Positions 8,633-18,683 of a DNA stretch of 53,536 nt are shown here, one piece after another. Below the pieces are notes generated by a model. It made no database searches. It saw only the letters and a program-made list of their open reading frames with translations, and was not told the DNA's origin. The translations under genes and the position numbers were made by a program. Positions within the stretch are counted from its first letter, which is position 1. Each line of letters starts with the position of its first letter. The DNA is from Planctomycetota bacterium (GTDB taxonomy: Bacteria; Planctomycetota; UBA1135; GCA-002686595): the NCBI GenBank assembly GCA_029259595.1, contig JAJDEW010000136.1, forward strand, positions 1-53,536, given 5' to 3'.

Positions 8633-9541
8633 TCAGCGGAGCCCGAGCATCGAGAGGGCCTCTTCCGTGCGCAGGGCCACCGTTCCCGCCACGCCGACGA
8701 GCGTCTCGGTCGTGAGGAAGTCGAAGGTGGTCACGCCATGGAGACAACGGCGCTCCAGGGTCGCGATCTGCACGCGCGGGCTGGCTTGCAGGAAGCCATT
8801 GACGTGTTGGATGACGAGGCTCAGCCGATCCGCGAGCTGAATCACCTGCATGAGCCCATCCGGAACCGAAGTCGGCGACTGGCACCTGGCCGTGTCGGCG
8901 GCATGGTGGTCGCGGCACGCAAAGGCCACGGGATCCGGGAGCTTCCAGTACTGGCAGGCGAGCCAACCCACGTCCGCATGGTCGAGGCCGTGGTCGCTAC
9001 GCTCGGCCTGGACGATCGCGGCCGGTGCCGCTCCTCGCCCCGGAATGGAGAGGGTCTCCTCGGGGTTCTTCCCGAAGAGGACGAAGCGCCCGAGGTCGTG
9101 CAAGAGGCCGCAGAGGTAGGCCAGCTCGGGATCGACGTCCACGTGGGCCTCCTGTGCGATGAGCCGAGCTCCGTAGGCGGTCTGGAGACTGTGGGCCCAC
9201 AGCCGAATCTGCCCTTCCGTCGGCTCCGTCAAGTATTGGGACGTTCCCAGAGCATCGACCATGCCGAGCACCTGCCCGATCCCGACCCGCGACAGCGCGC
9301 CCTGGAGCGTGGAGGTCGGAACGACCCCGGAAAAGGCCGACGAGTTGGCGTGACGCAGGAGCCGGGCGGCCAAGGGCGGATCGCCCCCGACGATCAGCTC
9401 GGTGATCTCGAACGCATCGGGGGCCGCGTGATCCACGCGCAGGAGCCTGGAAACAATGGCCGGCAAGACCGGCAACGCCTCCAGCTTCAGCGGAAGTTGG
9501 CGTTGCAGGCTCGCTCGAGACAACGTGGCACCGGACCCCAT
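8633..9541 (-). CDS. HDOD domain protein
   Basis: This 302-residue protein consists almost entirely of an HDOD domain (from about residue 18, LPLKLEALPVLPAIVSRLL). LLHDLGRFVLF and LDHADVGWLACQYWKLP are typical of the family. HDOD proteins are HD-related signalling domains used in regulation of motility, competence or stress; most lack the full metal site. Here one HD pair is present. The gene stands alone between unlike neighbours. The 256 bp upstream of it (9542-9797) show nothing notable. Confidence 0.85.
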   Translation of the reverse strand: MGSGATLSRASLQRQLPLKLEALPVLPAIVSRLLRVDHAAPDAFEITELIVGGDPPLAARLLRHANSSAFSGVVPTSTLQGALSRVGIGQVLGMVDALGTSQYLTEPTEGQIRLWAHSLQTAYGARLIAQEAHVDVDPELAYLCGLLHDLGRFVLFGKNPEETLSIPGRGAAPAAIVQAERSDHGLDHADVGWLACQYWKLPDPVAFACRDHHAADTARCQSPTSVPDGLMQVIQLADRLSLVIQHVNGFLQASPRVQIATLERRCLHGVTTFDFLTTETLVGVAGTVALRTEEALSMLGLR

Positions 9542-9797
9542 GGTTTTTTGGAGCCTGGAGGGCTCTCGCCCGATGTATCGGTCCGTTCCGGGACGCTTCT
9601 TTAAGAGAGGGGCAATCGGCCCCGGTCGCGATGGCTCCTTCGTCCGGCGTCCAGGACACTTCTTCCGGGACCGAAGCCTCCTCAGGGCTCGGAAAGGGAC
9701 CTCGCTCTCGTCCTCGGGCCAGCGTGTCCCATTCGAGAGACCCCGTGAACCGCGCCTGAAAGTCGGGTTTCAGCCCGTTCCTGCGCGGTCGGCGGGC

Positions 9798-10388
9798 TCA
9801 GAGCGCGAGCAACCGCCGATGCACACGCAGCTCCCCCGAGAGCTCGGGGTGGAAGGTCGCCGCCAGGATGCGCGGCCCCTCGACCAGCACCGGCTCGCCG
9901 TTCGAGGAGCCGAGGACACGCACGTCCGCGCCGAACGCAACGATGCGCGGCGCCCGGATGAAGGCCCCCACGAACGAGGCGCTGCCCCCGGCCCGAGCGC
10001 TCGGGGTGAGCTCCACCCGGCGCCTTGTGGACGAGAGCTGGGTGCCATAGGCGTTGCGCTCGAACCGTGCGTCGAGCAGGCCCCAGCGGCGCGGTCGCAC
10101 GCCGTCGTCCACGCCCGTGAGGATCGCCCCGGCGCAGACACCGAACAGCGCCAGACGACCGGCCCGGTAGCCCTCGAGAATGGCTGCATCCAGGCCGAAC
10201 AGCGCGGACAGGCGGGCGATCGTCGTGGACTCCCCACCGGGGAGGACGAGGTGTGTGACGTCGCGTAGGGCCCCGGCGTCGCGCACTTCCACACAGTCCG
10301 CGCCGAGCGCTCGAAAGCACGCGACATGCGGTTCGACCGCTCCTTGGAGGGCCAGGACGCCCGGTCGCGGGTGCCCGGCAGCCGTCAC
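9798..10388 (-). CDS. pdxT: PLP synthase glutaminase subunit PdxT
   Basis: PdxT (196 residues, the usual length) is the class I glutamine amidotransferase subunit of the DXP-independent pyridoxal 5-phosphate synthase. It releases ammonia from glutamine for PdxS. Visible are PGGEST (50-55), the nucleophile C85 in GVCAG and the His-Glu pair H180/E182 in FHPEL. The start codon overlaps the pdxS stop by 4 bp, which is suited to 1:1 production of the complex. Confidence 0.96.
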   Translation of the reverse strand: MTAAGHPRPGVLALQGAVEPHVACFRALGADCVEVRDAGALRDVTHLVLPGGESTTIARLSALFGLDAAILEGYRAGRLALFGVCAGAILTGVDDGVRPRRWGLLDARFERNAYGTQLSSTRRRVELTPSARAGGSASFVGAFIRAPRIVAFGADVRVLGSSNGEPVLVEGPRILAATFHPELSGELRVHRRLLAL

Positions 10389-11305
10389 GATCCGCGCACA
10401 GCCAAGAGCTCGCGCTCCTCGAGCGTGTGCACCGCAGAACCCGCCATCGGGGTTCCTGACTCGCCGCTCGCGGCCAGCAGGTTGGCCGCATCCGACGGGC
10501 GCGCGACCGCTTTCACGATCGCGGCCGCCGTTTTCTCGGGGTCGTCCGAGTGGAAGACACCCGATCCGACGAAGACGGCCTCGGCCCCGAGCTCGATCGC
10601 GAGGGCCGCGTCAGCCGGCGTCGCAATGCCGCCCGCGGCGAAGTTCGGAACGGGCAAGGCACCCTCCTGCCAGACCTCTTGAACCAGCTCGAGCGGCGCC
10701 TCGAGTTCGCGTGCACGCTGGACCAGCTCGTCCTGCGAGGCGGTGAAGAGTTCGCGCAGCTCGCGTCGGATGCGACGCAGGTGGCGCACCGCCTCCGACA
10801 CGTCGCCGGTTCCGGCCTCGCCCTTCGTACGGATCAGCGCGGCCCCCTCGGCGATCCGCCGCAGGGCTTCGCCGAGGTTGCGTGCACCGCATACGAACGG
10901 CACGCGGAAGTTGAACTTCGCGATGTGATGCTCGTGATCCGCGGGCGTCAGGACTTCGCTCTCGTCGATGAAGTCCACTTCGAGCGCTTCGAGCACGCGC
11001 GCCTCGGCCGTATGGCCGATCCGGGCCTTGGCCATCACCGGGATCGTCACCGCCGCTCGGATCGCGCGGATGCGATCGATCGAGGCCATGCGCGCCACGC
11101 CGCCCTCGCGTCGGATGTCGGCTGGAACGCGCTCGAGCGCCATCACCGCGACGGCTCCGGCGTCTTCGGCGATCTTCGCCTGCTCGGCGGTCGTGACGTC
11201 GAGGATCACGCCACGCTTCAACATCTTCGCGAGGCCGACCTTGACCTCGAAGCCTCTCCGGCAGGCGCGCACGCGTTCGCGTCGCTCATCGATTCCTAGG
11301 AGCAT
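10385..11305 (-). CDS. pdxS: PLP synthase lyase subunit PdxS
   Basis: PdxS (306 residues) builds PLP from ribose 5-phosphate, glyceraldehyde 3-phosphate and ammonia. The conserved core begins at about residue 22 ([17 protein letters not shown], with D36), followed by [21 protein letters not shown] and the catalytic Lys in VMAKARIGH (K93). The start overlaps the end of the upstream decarboxylase gene by 10 bp, making a tight three-gene operon decarboxylase-pdxS-pdxT. The first 20 residues are longer than usual, but this ATG fits the overlap. Confidence 0.96.
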   Translation of the reverse strand: MLLGIDERRERVRACRRGFEVKVGLAKMLKRGVILDVTTAEQAKIAEDAGAVAVMALERVPADIRREGGVARMASIDRIRAIRAAVTIPVMAKARIGHTAEARVLEALEVDFIDESEVLTPADHEHHIAKFNFRVPFVCGARNLGEALRRIAEGAALIRTKGEAGTGDVSEAVRHLRRIRRELRELFTASQDELVQRARELEAPLELVQEVWQEGALPVPNFAAGGIATPADAALAIELGAEAVFVGSGVFHSDDPEKTAAAIVKAVARPSDAANLLAASGESGTPMAGSAVHTLEERELLAVRGS

Positions 11306-12783
11306 CGCTGGATACCTCCGATCGTGGTGGTCTCGCCGCTGAGTTCGTCACCATGACGAACCGCCTCGGCGACGAGGAATTCGAAGTCGGAGAGCTCGCT
11401 CCGATGGTTCGTGATGGCGACGCGGAGCGCGAACTCCCCGTCGATCTCGGTATGCGACGGCATCGCCAGTCCGCTTTCCTGGATGCGCGCGAGGATGGCG
11501 CGATTCAGCGCGTTGCGCCCGTCCCGGTCGAGAGCGCTCGCATAGCGGAAGCACACCACGCACGTCGCGACCGGCGCGAGCAGCTCGAGGCGTCCGTGCT
11601 CGTCGACGAGCCGTGCGAGCTCCCGGGCCTGTTCGAAGTTGCGCTCGATCGCCGCGGCCAGGGCGTCGACCCCGTGGTTGCGCAGCACGAACCAGACCTT
11701 CAGAGCCCGGAAGCGGCGCGTCAGCTCGAGTCCCTGGTCCATGAAGTGCGGTCCGGGCAAGGCCGTGGGGCCCGCTTCGAGCTCGGCCAGGTAGTCCGCC
11801 TTCTGCGAGTAGGAACGAGTCAGCGCGTCCCCGTCGCGCACGAAGACGCAGCCGACGTCGTTGGGCAAGAAGAGCCACTTGTGCAGGTCGAAGGCGACGG
11901 AGTCGGCGCGCTCCAACCCTCCCAGCAAGGCCGCTCCCGACGGTGCGATCCGTGCGATCGCGCCGATCGCTCCGTCGACGTGCAGCCACAGGCCTTCGCG
12001 CTCGCAAAGATCGGCCAGCGCCTCGAGATCGTCCACCGCCCCCGTCTGTACGCTGCCCGCCGTCCCCACGACGCAGACCGGCTGGAACCCGGCCGCGCGG
12101 TCCTCGGCGATTCGAGCCTCGAGCTCGACGAGATCGATCCTCCGCTGTACGTCACGACCGATGCGCCGGAAGTTCCGCGCACCGAAACCGAGCACTTCCA
12201 GCGCCTTGTCGACCGAGAAGTGCGTGTCGCGCGACCCGTAGACGGTCCAGACCCGCTCCGCGCTCCGCACGCCGGCGCCGCGCACATCGAAGCCGGCCTG
12301 CTCGTTGCGCATCGCGCCGAGCGCCGTCAAGTTCGCGAGCGATGCTCCGCTCGTCAGCACTCCGCCGGTCCCTTCCGGAAAGCCCAAGAGTTGCTTCAGC
12401 CACGCGAGCACCTGACGTTCGACGAACGTTCCGGCCTGATCGAAGGCGCCGACGTTGTCGTTGCGCGCCGTTGCCAGGAGATCGGCGAGCAGCGCGGTCG
12501 GGATCCCCGAGCCGTTGACCCAGCCCCAGAAGCGCGGATGCGTCGTGCCGTACGGATAGGGCTCGATGGCGCGGCGGTACTCCGCATACACCTTCGCGAG
12601 CGGGGCGCCCGCGCGCGGGACCGGTCCGTCGAAGCGCGCGCGCACCTCGGCCGGCACGCCCTGCCAGACGGCACGCCCGCGAACGTGCTCCAGCCCGTCG
12701 AGGGCATCGTCGAGGATCGTGTGCGCCTGGGACCGGAAGACGTTCCAGTCCGCGGGGTCCAAGCTCGGCGGGTTTGTATGCAT
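11296..12783 (-). CDS. Group II PLP-dependent decarboxylase
   Basis: The protein has 495 residues. The PLP-binding Lys is K302 in [10 protein letters not shown], with the ring-stacking H188 (DTHFS) and D270 (LHVDGAIG). It belongs to the aromatic-L-amino-acid/glutamate decarboxylase fold; the substrate is not determinable. It heads the operon with pdxS and pdxT, so a PLP-consuming enzyme is made together with the PLP synthase. Its ATG lies inside the perfect palindrome at 12774-12787 and no Shine-Dalgarno sequence precedes it, which suggests leaderless translation or a start-codon-blocking operator. Confidence 0.9.
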   Translation of the reverse strand: MHTNPPSLDPADWNVFRSQAHTILDDALDGLEHVRGRAVWQGVPAEVRARFDGPVPRAGAPLAKVYAEYRRAIEPYPYGTTHPRFWGWVNGSGIPTALLADLLATARNDNVGAFDQAGTFVERQVLAWLKQLLGFPEGTGGVLTSGASLANLTALGAMRNEQAGFDVRGAGVRSAERVWTVYGSRDTHFSVDKALEVLGFGARNFRRIGRDVQRRIDLVELEARIAEDRAAGFQPVCVVGTAGSVQTGAVDDLEALADLCEREGLWLHVDGAIGAIARIAPSGAALLGGLERADSVAFDLHKWLFLPNDVGCVFVRDGDALTRSYSQKADYLAELEAGPTALPGPHFMDQGLELTRRFRALKVWFVLRNHGVDALAAAIERNFEQARELARLVDEHGRLELLAPVATCVVCFRYASALDRDGRNALNRAILARIQESGLAMPSHTEIDGEFALRVAITNHRSELSDFEFLVAEAVRHGDELSGETTTIGGIQRCS

Positions 12784-12787
12784 ACAA
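12774..12787. promoter_or_regulatory. Perfect palindrome TTGTATGCATACAA, candidate PdxR operator
   Basis: A 14-bp perfect palindrome covers the decarboxylase start codon (CAT at 12781-12783 on the + strand). Its half-site TTGTATG recurs at 12873-12879, next to the ATG of the divergent MocR gene and 99 bp from the first copy. AT-rich sequence stands out in this GC-rich DNA. MocR regulators such as PdxR commonly bind repeated half-sites between their own gene and pdxST, so this is the likely operator pair. The binding is inferred. Confidence 0.65.
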
Positions 12788-12872
12788 TCAGGGCCTCCAG
12801 CCCCGTAGACGGCCGACCAGCGGGAAGAATCCAGATGTAGCCCCTACGGACAATCCGGACAAGGCGCTACGG

Positions 12873-12879
12873 TTGTATG
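12873..12879 (+). promoter_or_regulatory. TTGTATG half-site before the MocR start codon
   Basis: This is the third copy of the TTGTATG half-site, in the orientation of the left half of the palindrome at 12774. It ends one base before the regulator ATG at 12881. It may be an autoregulatory site or part of a leaderless promoter. Confidence 0.5.
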
Positions 12880-12880
12880 T

Positions 12881-14281
12881 ATGACAGGCTACCTGCCGCG
12901 CGACGTCTCCCCCCGCGGTCCCGTGTACCGGGCGATCGCCGACGCCCTGGCCCGCGACATCGAGGCGGGCCAGCTCACACCCGGCGAACGCTTGCCCACC
13001 CACCGCGAGCTCGCGCGCGAGCTCGGCCTCAACGTGATGACGGTGACGCGTGCCTACGCCGAGGCCGCGCGTCGCGGACTGGTCGAGGCCGAGGTCGGAC
13101 GCGGCACGTTCGTGAAGTCGGGACGCGTCGGCGAAGCGCCCTTCCTGCCGCTCGTGGATCCGCGTCGCACCGATGTCGTCGACTTCCACTTCCACTTGCC
13201 GGCGACGCCGCCCGACTTGCTCGGCCTGGAGACGCTCTTCACCGAGCTCGCGCGAAATCCGCACGAGGCGCGCCTGCTCGACGGTTACTTCCCGTCCGGC
13301 CACCCTTCGCACCGCGCGGCCGGGGCGCGTTGGATGCAGCGCAGCGGTGTCGCGACCGATTCCGAGCGCACGTTCGTCTGCAACGGAGCCCAGCAAGCCT
13401 TGTCCGTCGCTCTGACGGCCCTGGTCGAGCCGGGCGAAGTGCTCCTGACGGAAGAGCTCACGTACTCGGGCATGAAGTCGCTCGCGAAGGTCCTTCGGTT
13501 GCGCATCCAGCCCTTGCCGGTCGATGACGACGGCATCCTCCCCGAGGCCTTCGAAGAGGCCTGTCGCAAGGGCAAGCCGCGGGCGCTGTACACGATGCCC
13601 AACCTTCAGAATCCGACGTGCACCGTGCTGCCCGTGGAGCGCCGTCGGGCGCTCGCGGCGACCGCCGAGCGCTACGGCGTCACGATCATCGAGGACGACA
13701 CGACCGGCTTCATCCTGGCCGATCCGCCGCCCGCGATCGCTTCGTTCGCACCGCAGCGTGTCGTGTTCGTCACGAGCCTCTCGAAGAGCCTGTGCGGCGG
13801 CCTACGCATCGGCTACCTGCTGGCTCCCGCGGACGATCCGGCCTTGACCGAACGCTTCTCGACGCACCTCGCCGCGCTTTCCTGGATGGGCTCGCCACTC
13901 ACCGCCGAGCTGGCGACACGCTGGATCGAAGACGGGACGGCCGAGCGCGTCGTGGCCTGGAAGCGCGCCGAATCGCTCTGGCGCCGGCGACGCTTCGACG
14001 AGCTGCTGGGGCAGCCCCGCACGATCTCGCATCCCTGCTCCGGTACGGTCTGGTTGCCGCTGCCGGCCCCTTGGCGTTGCCAGGACTTCGTGGCCGCGGC
14101 CAGCCAGCGCGGATTGGCGGTGACCCCTTCCGAGGTCTTCGTCGTCGGGCGCGCGCCGGCGCCGCACACGGTCCGCGTCAGCCTCGCCACACCCCTCGAG
14201 CGCGCTGCCGTCGAACGCGGCTCGCGGACGCTGGCCGAGCTCTTCGCCAGCACGCCCCAGGCCGGCGCCTCGATCTGCTGA
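12881..14281 (+). CDS. pdxR: MocR-family (GntR/aminotransferase) regulator, likely PdxR
   Basis: The protein has 466 residues. A GntR-type winged helix-turn-helix occupies about 10-80 (VYRAIADALARDIEAG, LPTHRELARELGLNVMTVTRAY). A fold-type I aminotransferase domain with PLP Lys K302 (SLSKSLCGGLRIGYL) occupies the rest. This is the MocR architecture. It is divergent from the decarboxylase-pdxS-pdxT operon across 97 bp, the arrangement in which PdxR senses PLP and controls pdxST in Gram-positive bacteria. The PdxR role rests on this context. The ATG is the only start before the HTH and lacks a Shine-Dalgarno. Confidence 0.85.
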   Translation: MTGYLPRDVSPRGPVYRAIADALARDIEAGQLTPGERLPTHRELARELGLNVMTVTRAYAEAARRGLVEAEVGRGTFVKSGRVGEAPFLPLVDPRRTDVVDFHFHLPATPPDLLGLETLFTELARNPHEARLLDGYFPSGHPSHRAAGARWMQRSGVATDSERTFVCNGAQQALSVALTALVEPGEVLLTEELTYSGMKSLAKVLRLRIQPLPVDDDGILPEAFEEACRKGKPRALYTMPNLQNPTCTVLPVERRRALAATAERYGVTIIEDDTTGFILADPPPAIASFAPQRVVFVTSLSKSLCGGLRIGYLLAPADDPALTERFSTHLAALSWMGSPLTAELATRWIEDGTAERVVAWKRAESLWRRRRFDELLGQPRTISHPCSGTVWLPLPAPWRCQDFVAAASQRGLAVTPSEVFVVGRAPAPHTVRVSLATPLERAAVERGSRTLAELFASTPQAGASIC

Positions 14282-14419
14282 GCGGATGGGCGCCCGCCGG
14301 CACGGCGCGCCGTGTCCGAGCGGCAAGCACACGCCATCCGCCCGCAGCGATCCGAAGCGCTTCGACGCCGGACTGCTAGGCTATCCGGGCGCCGTCCACC
14401 TCCCCCTCCCGAGTCGCCC

Positions 14420-15598
14420 ATGGATCCCTTCACCCCCGTCCCCGCCGACCGCTTCACCTTCGGCCTCTGGACCGTCGGCAACGTCGGTCGCGACCCCTTC
14501 GGCGAGCCCGTCCGCGCGGCGCTCGCGCCGACGTACATCGTGCAAAAGCTCGCGGAATGCGGAGCGTGGGGCGTCAACCTGCACGACGACGACCTGGTGC
14601 CGTACGGCTCGAGTGCCGCGAAGCGCGACGCGCTCGTGGCCGACTTCAAGGCCGCGCTCGAGGATCACGGCCTGGTCGTTCCGATGGCGACGACGAACCT
14701 CTTCACGCACCCCGTCTTCAAGGACGGTGCCTTCACGTCCAACGATCCGCGCGTCCGCGGCTTCGCGCTGCAGAAGACGATGAACGCGATCGACCTCGGC
14801 GTCGAGCTGGGTGCGTCGACGTACGTCTTCTGGGGCGGGCGAGAGGGCGCGGAAGCCGAGGCCTGCCGCGACCCGCGCGACGCCGTCAAGCGCATGCGCG
14901 CGGCGATCGACTTCCTCGCGGCTTACGTGCAGGACCAGGGCTACGACCTGCGCTTCGCGCTCGAGGCCAAGCCCAACGAGCCGCGCGGGGACAACTACTT
15001 CCCCACGACCGGGCACATGCTCCACTTCATCTCGACGCTCGAGCACGAGGCGATGGTCGGCGTGAACCCGGAAGTCGCCCACGAGAACATGGCGGGGCTC
15101 TCCTTCGTGCACGGCGTGGCCCAGGCCATGGAGGCCGGGAAGCTCTTCCACATCGACCTGAACGCCCAGAAAATCGGACGCTACGACCAGGATCTGCGCT
15201 TCGGCTCCGAGGACGTGAAGCAGGCCTTCTTCCTGGTGCGCTTGCTCGAGGGAACCGCCGGCGGCCCGCGCTACGAGGGGCCACGCCACTTCGATGCGCA
15301 CGCCTACCGCACCGAGGACGAAGACGGCGTGTGGGAGTTCGCGCGCGGTTGCATGCGCACGTACAAGCTCCTCGCGGCCCGCGCGCGCGCCTTCGACGCC
15401 GACCCCGACGTGCGCGCGCTCCTGGCGGGAGTGGCGGACGACGACCTGGAGCACCGCATCGCGCATTACTCGAAGGACAACGCGACCGCCCTCCGCGAGC
15501 GCGATTTCGCGCCCGACACGCTTGCTCGGCGAGGCCTGGGCTACGAGCGGCTCGACCAACTCGCGCTCGAATACCTGCTGGGAGCGCGCGGCGCGTGA
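14420..15598 (+). CDS. xylA: Xylose isomerase
   Basis: This enzyme (392 residues) interconverts D-xylose and D-xylulose. Class I (actinobacterial-type) motifs are clear: [17 protein letters not shown] at the N-terminus, the [13 protein letters not shown]is region, [11 protein letters not shown] with a metal/active-site Glu, and the metal-binding HIDLNAQ and [13 protein letters not shown] chose ATG 14420 because earlier codons of the open frame do not belong to the family. Its TGA overlaps the xylulokinase GTG by 4 bp. Confidence 0.96.
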   Translation: MDPFTPVPADRFTFGLWTVGNVGRDPFGEPVRAALAPTYIVQKLAECGAWGVNLHDDDLVPYGSSAAKRDALVADFKAALEDHGLVVPMATTNLFTHPVFKDGAFTSNDPRVRGFALQKTMNAIDLGVELGASTYVFWGGREGAEAEACRDPRDAVKRMRAAIDFLAAYVQDQGYDLRFALEAKPNEPRGDNYFPTTGHMLHFISTLEHEAMVGVNPEVAHENMAGLSFVHGVAQAMEAGKLFHIDLNAQKIGRYDQDLRFGSEDVKQAFFLVRLLEGTAGGPRYEGPRHFDAHAYRTEDEDGVWEFARGCMRTYKLLAARARAFDADPDVRALLAGVADDDLEHRIAHYSKDNATALRERDFAPDTLARRGLGYERLDQLALEYLLGARGA

Positions 15599-17247
15599 GC
15601 GCCCTCGCTCTGGGCCTCGACGTCGGCACGCAGGGGACGAAGGGTCTCCTCTTGGACGTCGAGACCGGGTGCGTCGTCGCCCGCGCCCAGGCCGCCTACG
15701 ATCTGCTGCCCGGGCTCCCCGACGGCGCCGCCGAACAGCACCCGAGCACGTGGATCGAAGCCGTCACCGCCGTCGTGCGCGCGCTCCTGTCGACCGACGG
15801 CGTGCGTGCCGAGGCGCTCGGTTCGATCGGAGTTTCCGGCCAGCAACACGGCTGCGTCGTGCTCGACGCGCAAGACAACGTCGTGCGCGCGGCCAAACTG
15901 TGGTGCGACACGTCGACCGCGCGCGAAGCCGACGAGCTCGCGCAGCGCTACGGACATCCGGTGCCGACCGGATTCACCGCGTCCAAGCTGCTTTGGATCG
16001 CACGGCACGAGCCCGAGAATTTCGCGCGGATCGAAAGCGTGCTCTTGCCCCACGACTACGTGAACTTTCGGCTGACGGGAACGAAAACGACCGAAGCGGG
16101 GGACGCATCGGGCACAGGCTTCTTCGACCCGCTCGAGCGCCGCTTCGTCGTCGCTGAGATCGACGCGATCGCACCGGGTCTCGCCGCCAAGCTGCCCCCC
16201 CTGATCGCGCCCGGAGCCCCCGCCGGAAGGACCGGTACCGAGTTCACGCGCGCGCTCGGCCTGCCCGACGGCCTGCCCGTCTCCAGCGGCGGCGGGGACA
16301 ACATGATGAGCGCGATCGGCGCAGGCGCGACGCGCCCGGGGACCGTCGTCCTGAGCCTCGGAACGTCGGGGACGATCTTCGCGTACGCCGAGCGCCCGAT
16401 CCTCGATCCCGAGGGTCTGATCGCTCCCTTCTGCGACTCGACGGGGGGATGGCTGCCGCTGCTCTGCGTCATGAACGTGACCGGCGTGTTCGAGGTCGTG
16501 CGCGCCGCCTTTGCCGGCGACGCTGCCGCGACGCACGAGGAGTGGACGAAGCGCGCCGCACGCGTTCCACGCGGAGCGGACGGCCTGCGCTTCTTGCCCT
16601 ACCTCGCGGGCGAGCGCGTCCCGGACCTGCCCGCCGCACGCGGCGCGCTCCTCGGCCTGCGCACGGACAACTTTCACCCCGCCGCGGTCTACCGCGCGGC
16701 GCTCGAGGGCACGAGCCTCAACCTGGCCTGGGGCTGCGCGCGTCTGCGCGCGCTCGGCATCGAGGCCGACGAGCTGCGCGTCGTCGGTGGTGCCGCCAGG
16801 AACGGGCTCTTGACGTCGATCCTGGCCGCGTGCTTCGACACCCCGCTCGTGCGGCTCGAGGAGCAGGAATCCGCGGCGCTGGGAGCCGCCATCCAGGGAC
16901 TCTGGACCGCGCGGCGCTTGGCGCAGGACAACGTGACGGCAGACGAGCTCGCGCGCTCGATCGTGCGCGTCGCGCCAGACACCATCGAACCCGATCGGGA
17001 CGACGTGACCTTCTATCGCGAGCAACTCGAGCGCTTTCGGGAGGACGTCGCGTCCGTCTACGGCGCGGGCGTGCGGCGGGACGGGGTCCGCTCTTCTCCC
17101 TCGAGCGTGTTGCGGGCCGCTTCGTCGCGGGCCCCCGTCGCAGCGGACGACAGCTCGCCAGCCCCGGGGTCCTCGGAGGGAGCGCGCGGCCCGCGGCCGG
17201 CGTCTGCGGGCCCTGATTCGGACGCGGACGACTTCGCAGAGCTGTAG
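15595..17247 (+). CDS. xylB: Xylulokinase (FGGY family) with extended C-terminal tail
   Basis: Starting at GTG 15595 (GTGA overlap with xylA) the protein has 550 residues; xylulokinases usually have about 490. It phosphorylates D-xylulose to xylulose 5-phosphate. The N-terminal phosphate-binding motif is [17 protein letters not shown]. The second lobe holds [13 protein letters not shown] and [12 protein letters not shown], and later GGAARNGLL. The kinase fold ends near residue 487. The last 60 or so residues are low-complexity (Ser, Ala, Pro, Asp) and lie wholly in the antisense overlap with the MFS gene, so they are probably not part of the fold. Confidence 0.94.
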   Translation: MSALALGLDVGTQGTKGLLLDVETGCVVARAQAAYDLLPGLPDGAAEQHPSTWIEAVTAVVRALLSTDGVRAEALGSIGVSGQQHGCVVLDAQDNVVRAAKLWCDTSTAREADELAQRYGHPVPTGFTASKLLWIARHEPENFARIESVLLPHDYVNFRLTGTKTTEAGDASGTGFFDPLERRFVVAEIDAIAPGLAAKLPPLIAPGAPAGRTGTEFTRALGLPDGLPVSSGGGDNMMSAIGAGATRPGTVVLSLGTSGTIFAYAERPILDPEGLIAPFCDSTGGWLPLLCVMNVTGVFEVVRAAFAGDAAATHEEWTKRAARVPRGADGLRFLPYLAGERVPDLPAARGALLGLRTDNFHPAAVYRAALEGTSLNLAWGCARLRALGIEADELRVVGGAARNGLLTSILAACFDTPLVRLEEQESAALGAAIQGLWTARRLAQDNVTADELARSIVRVAPDTIEPDRDDVTFYREQLERFREDVASVYGAGVRRDGVRSSPSSVLRAASSRAPVAADDSSPAPGSSEGARGPRPASAGPDSDADDFAEL

Positions 17248-18518
17248 CGCCCGATCAGAAGCGCCACACCGACCGTCCCTCCCGCCACCCAGAAGAGGCC
17301 GCGGATTCCGATCCAGGCCGCGAGCGTCCCCCCGACCATGGCCCCCAGCGACACGGCCAGGGCGCGCGCACTGAAGACCGCCCCGAAGGCGCTGCCACGG
17401 TTCTCGGGGCGCGTTTCGACTGCAGCCACGCCAAACGCGGCCGCGTTGCTGCCCGCGCTGGTCGCGCCGATCGCGAGCCGCGCCCCGAAGAGCAGGGCGT
17501 AGGCCGGCGCCAAACCATGCAACACGAAGGCCACGGCGCTCCCCAGCGCCGAGCGCAGCAGCGCGCGTCGGTGCCCGACACGATCGCCGAAGCGGCCCCA
17601 CAAGGGCGTGGCGACGACGATCGCGATCGCGGGCGCGGTGAAGAGCAGCGACGTCAGATGCGGGATACGCGCCGGGTCGCCCTTCCAGAGATCGCGGACC
17701 AAGAGCTCCATCAGCGGATTCGTCGCGCCGAGGCCGAACTGCACCAGGAACAGGACCAGGACGGCCGTGCGCAGACCCTGCGCGCGAAAGATGATCGCGA
17801 GGTCACGCCACGTGCTGCCCAGCACCGTGGTCGGCGAGAAGCGCTCGAGCGTGGTCCGCAGCCCGGGCTCCTCCTCCGCGAACAGGCCGATCGACAGCGC
17901 GGACAACCCGGAAGCCACCGCCACGAAGGTGAACACGGAGCGGATCCCGAACTCGCCCTGCAGGAAGGCTCCGACCAACGGCCCGACGATGCTTCCGATC
18001 GCGAGCGCCGATTGCAGCGACCCCGCGACCCGGCCTTGCCGATCCTTGGGCGCCGCGATCGACACGAGCGTGATCGAAGGCGGAACGAAGCCGGAGAAGA
18101 TCCCCTGCCCGAAGCGCAGGATCAGAAGCTCCCAAGGCGTCCGCGCGAAGCCCATCGCCCCCACGAAGAACGTGATCGCGAGCAACGAACGCAACACCAT
18201 CAGCTTGCGCCCGAAGCGGTCCCCGATCGAACCCCAGATCGGCCCCATCACCGCCGCCGCGAGCGGCGCCGCCCCGAACACGACCCCGGTCCAGGCCGCC
18301 AGCTCGTCCCGATCCTCGATCCCGAGCTCCTCCAGGAAGGACGGGAAGAAGGGCAGGAAGCTCATCATCCCGATCGCCGTGACGAGATTGGCGACGAAGA
18401 CGACCCAAAAGGTGCGGTTCCAGGCGGAGGGGCTCAACTTCGCAGTGTGGCGCCGCGGTGGACGGAGTGCAAGGCGGTGGGACGGCGCTCGGACGCCTGG
18501 CTCGCAACGGCACGTCAC
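17058..18518 (-). CDS. MFS transporter
   Basis: A 12-helix major facilitator of up to 486 residues. The cytoplasmic motif A is GSIGDRFGRKLMVL after the second helix, with its counterpart GRFGDRVGHRRALL in the second half. It most resembles drug/sugar efflux or uptake permeases; the substrate is unknown. The first membrane helix begins right after KLSPSAWNRTFWVVF. TTG at 18437 (459 residues) may therefore be the true start instead of ATG 18518, which lies in a repeat fragment. The last 60 residues are a polar tail antisense to the xylB tail. Its place next to xylAB hints at pentose transport but does not prove it. Confidence 0.85.
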   Translation of the reverse strand: MTCRCEPGVRAPSHRLALRPPRRHTAKLSPSAWNRTFWVVFVANLVTAIGMMSFLPFFPSFLEELGIEDRDELAAWTGVVFGAAPLAAAVMGPIWGSIGDRFGRKLMVLRSLLAITFFVGAMGFARTPWELLILRFGQGIFSGFVPPSITLVSIAAPKDRQGRVAGSLQSALAIGSIVGPLVGAFLQGEFGIRSVFTFVAVASGLSALSIGLFAEEEPGLRTTLERFSPTTVLGSTWRDLAIIFRAQGLRTAVLVLFLVQFGLGATNPLMELLVRDLWKGDPARIPHLTSLLFTAPAIAIVVATPLWGRFGDRVGHRRALLRSALGSAVAFVLHGLAPAYALLFGARLAIGATSAGSNAAAFGVAAVETRPENRGSAFGAVFSARALAVSLGAMVGGTLAAWIGIRGLFWVAGGTVGVALLIGRYSSAKSSASESGPADAGRGPRAPSEDPGAGELSSAATGARDEAARNTLEGEERTPSRRTPAP

Positions 18519-18560
18519 GGAGCCTTCGGCTCCGAGGCTACGGAGCGCCTACGGCGCTCC
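18519..18560. repeat. Fragment of the palindromic repeat (H2 and variant H1)
   Basis: GGAGCC-TTC-GGCTCC (18519-18533) is H2 in inverted orientation. It is followed by a hairpin at 18542-18560 with stem GGAGCGCC/GGCGCTCC and loop TAC. The loop and position match H1 elsewhere, but nearly the whole stem sequence differs while pairing is kept. Bases 18561-18683 between this fragment and copy B show nothing recognisable. Confidence 0.7.
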
Positions 18561-18683
18561 TACGCTGCAGGGACCGTCGTTCAGCGCCGGGGACCGGGGC
18601 GACGTTCTTCGCGATGATCATCGATCGTGACCAAGGACTTGGGGCGGTGGCGATGGACGAGGGTCGAGGGCGAAGGCTGCGCA

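Noticed and set aside
14557..15594. Upstream extension of the xylulokinase open frame
   Set aside because: It is out of frame with xylA and low-complexity Arg-rich; the kinase fold starts at GTG 15595.
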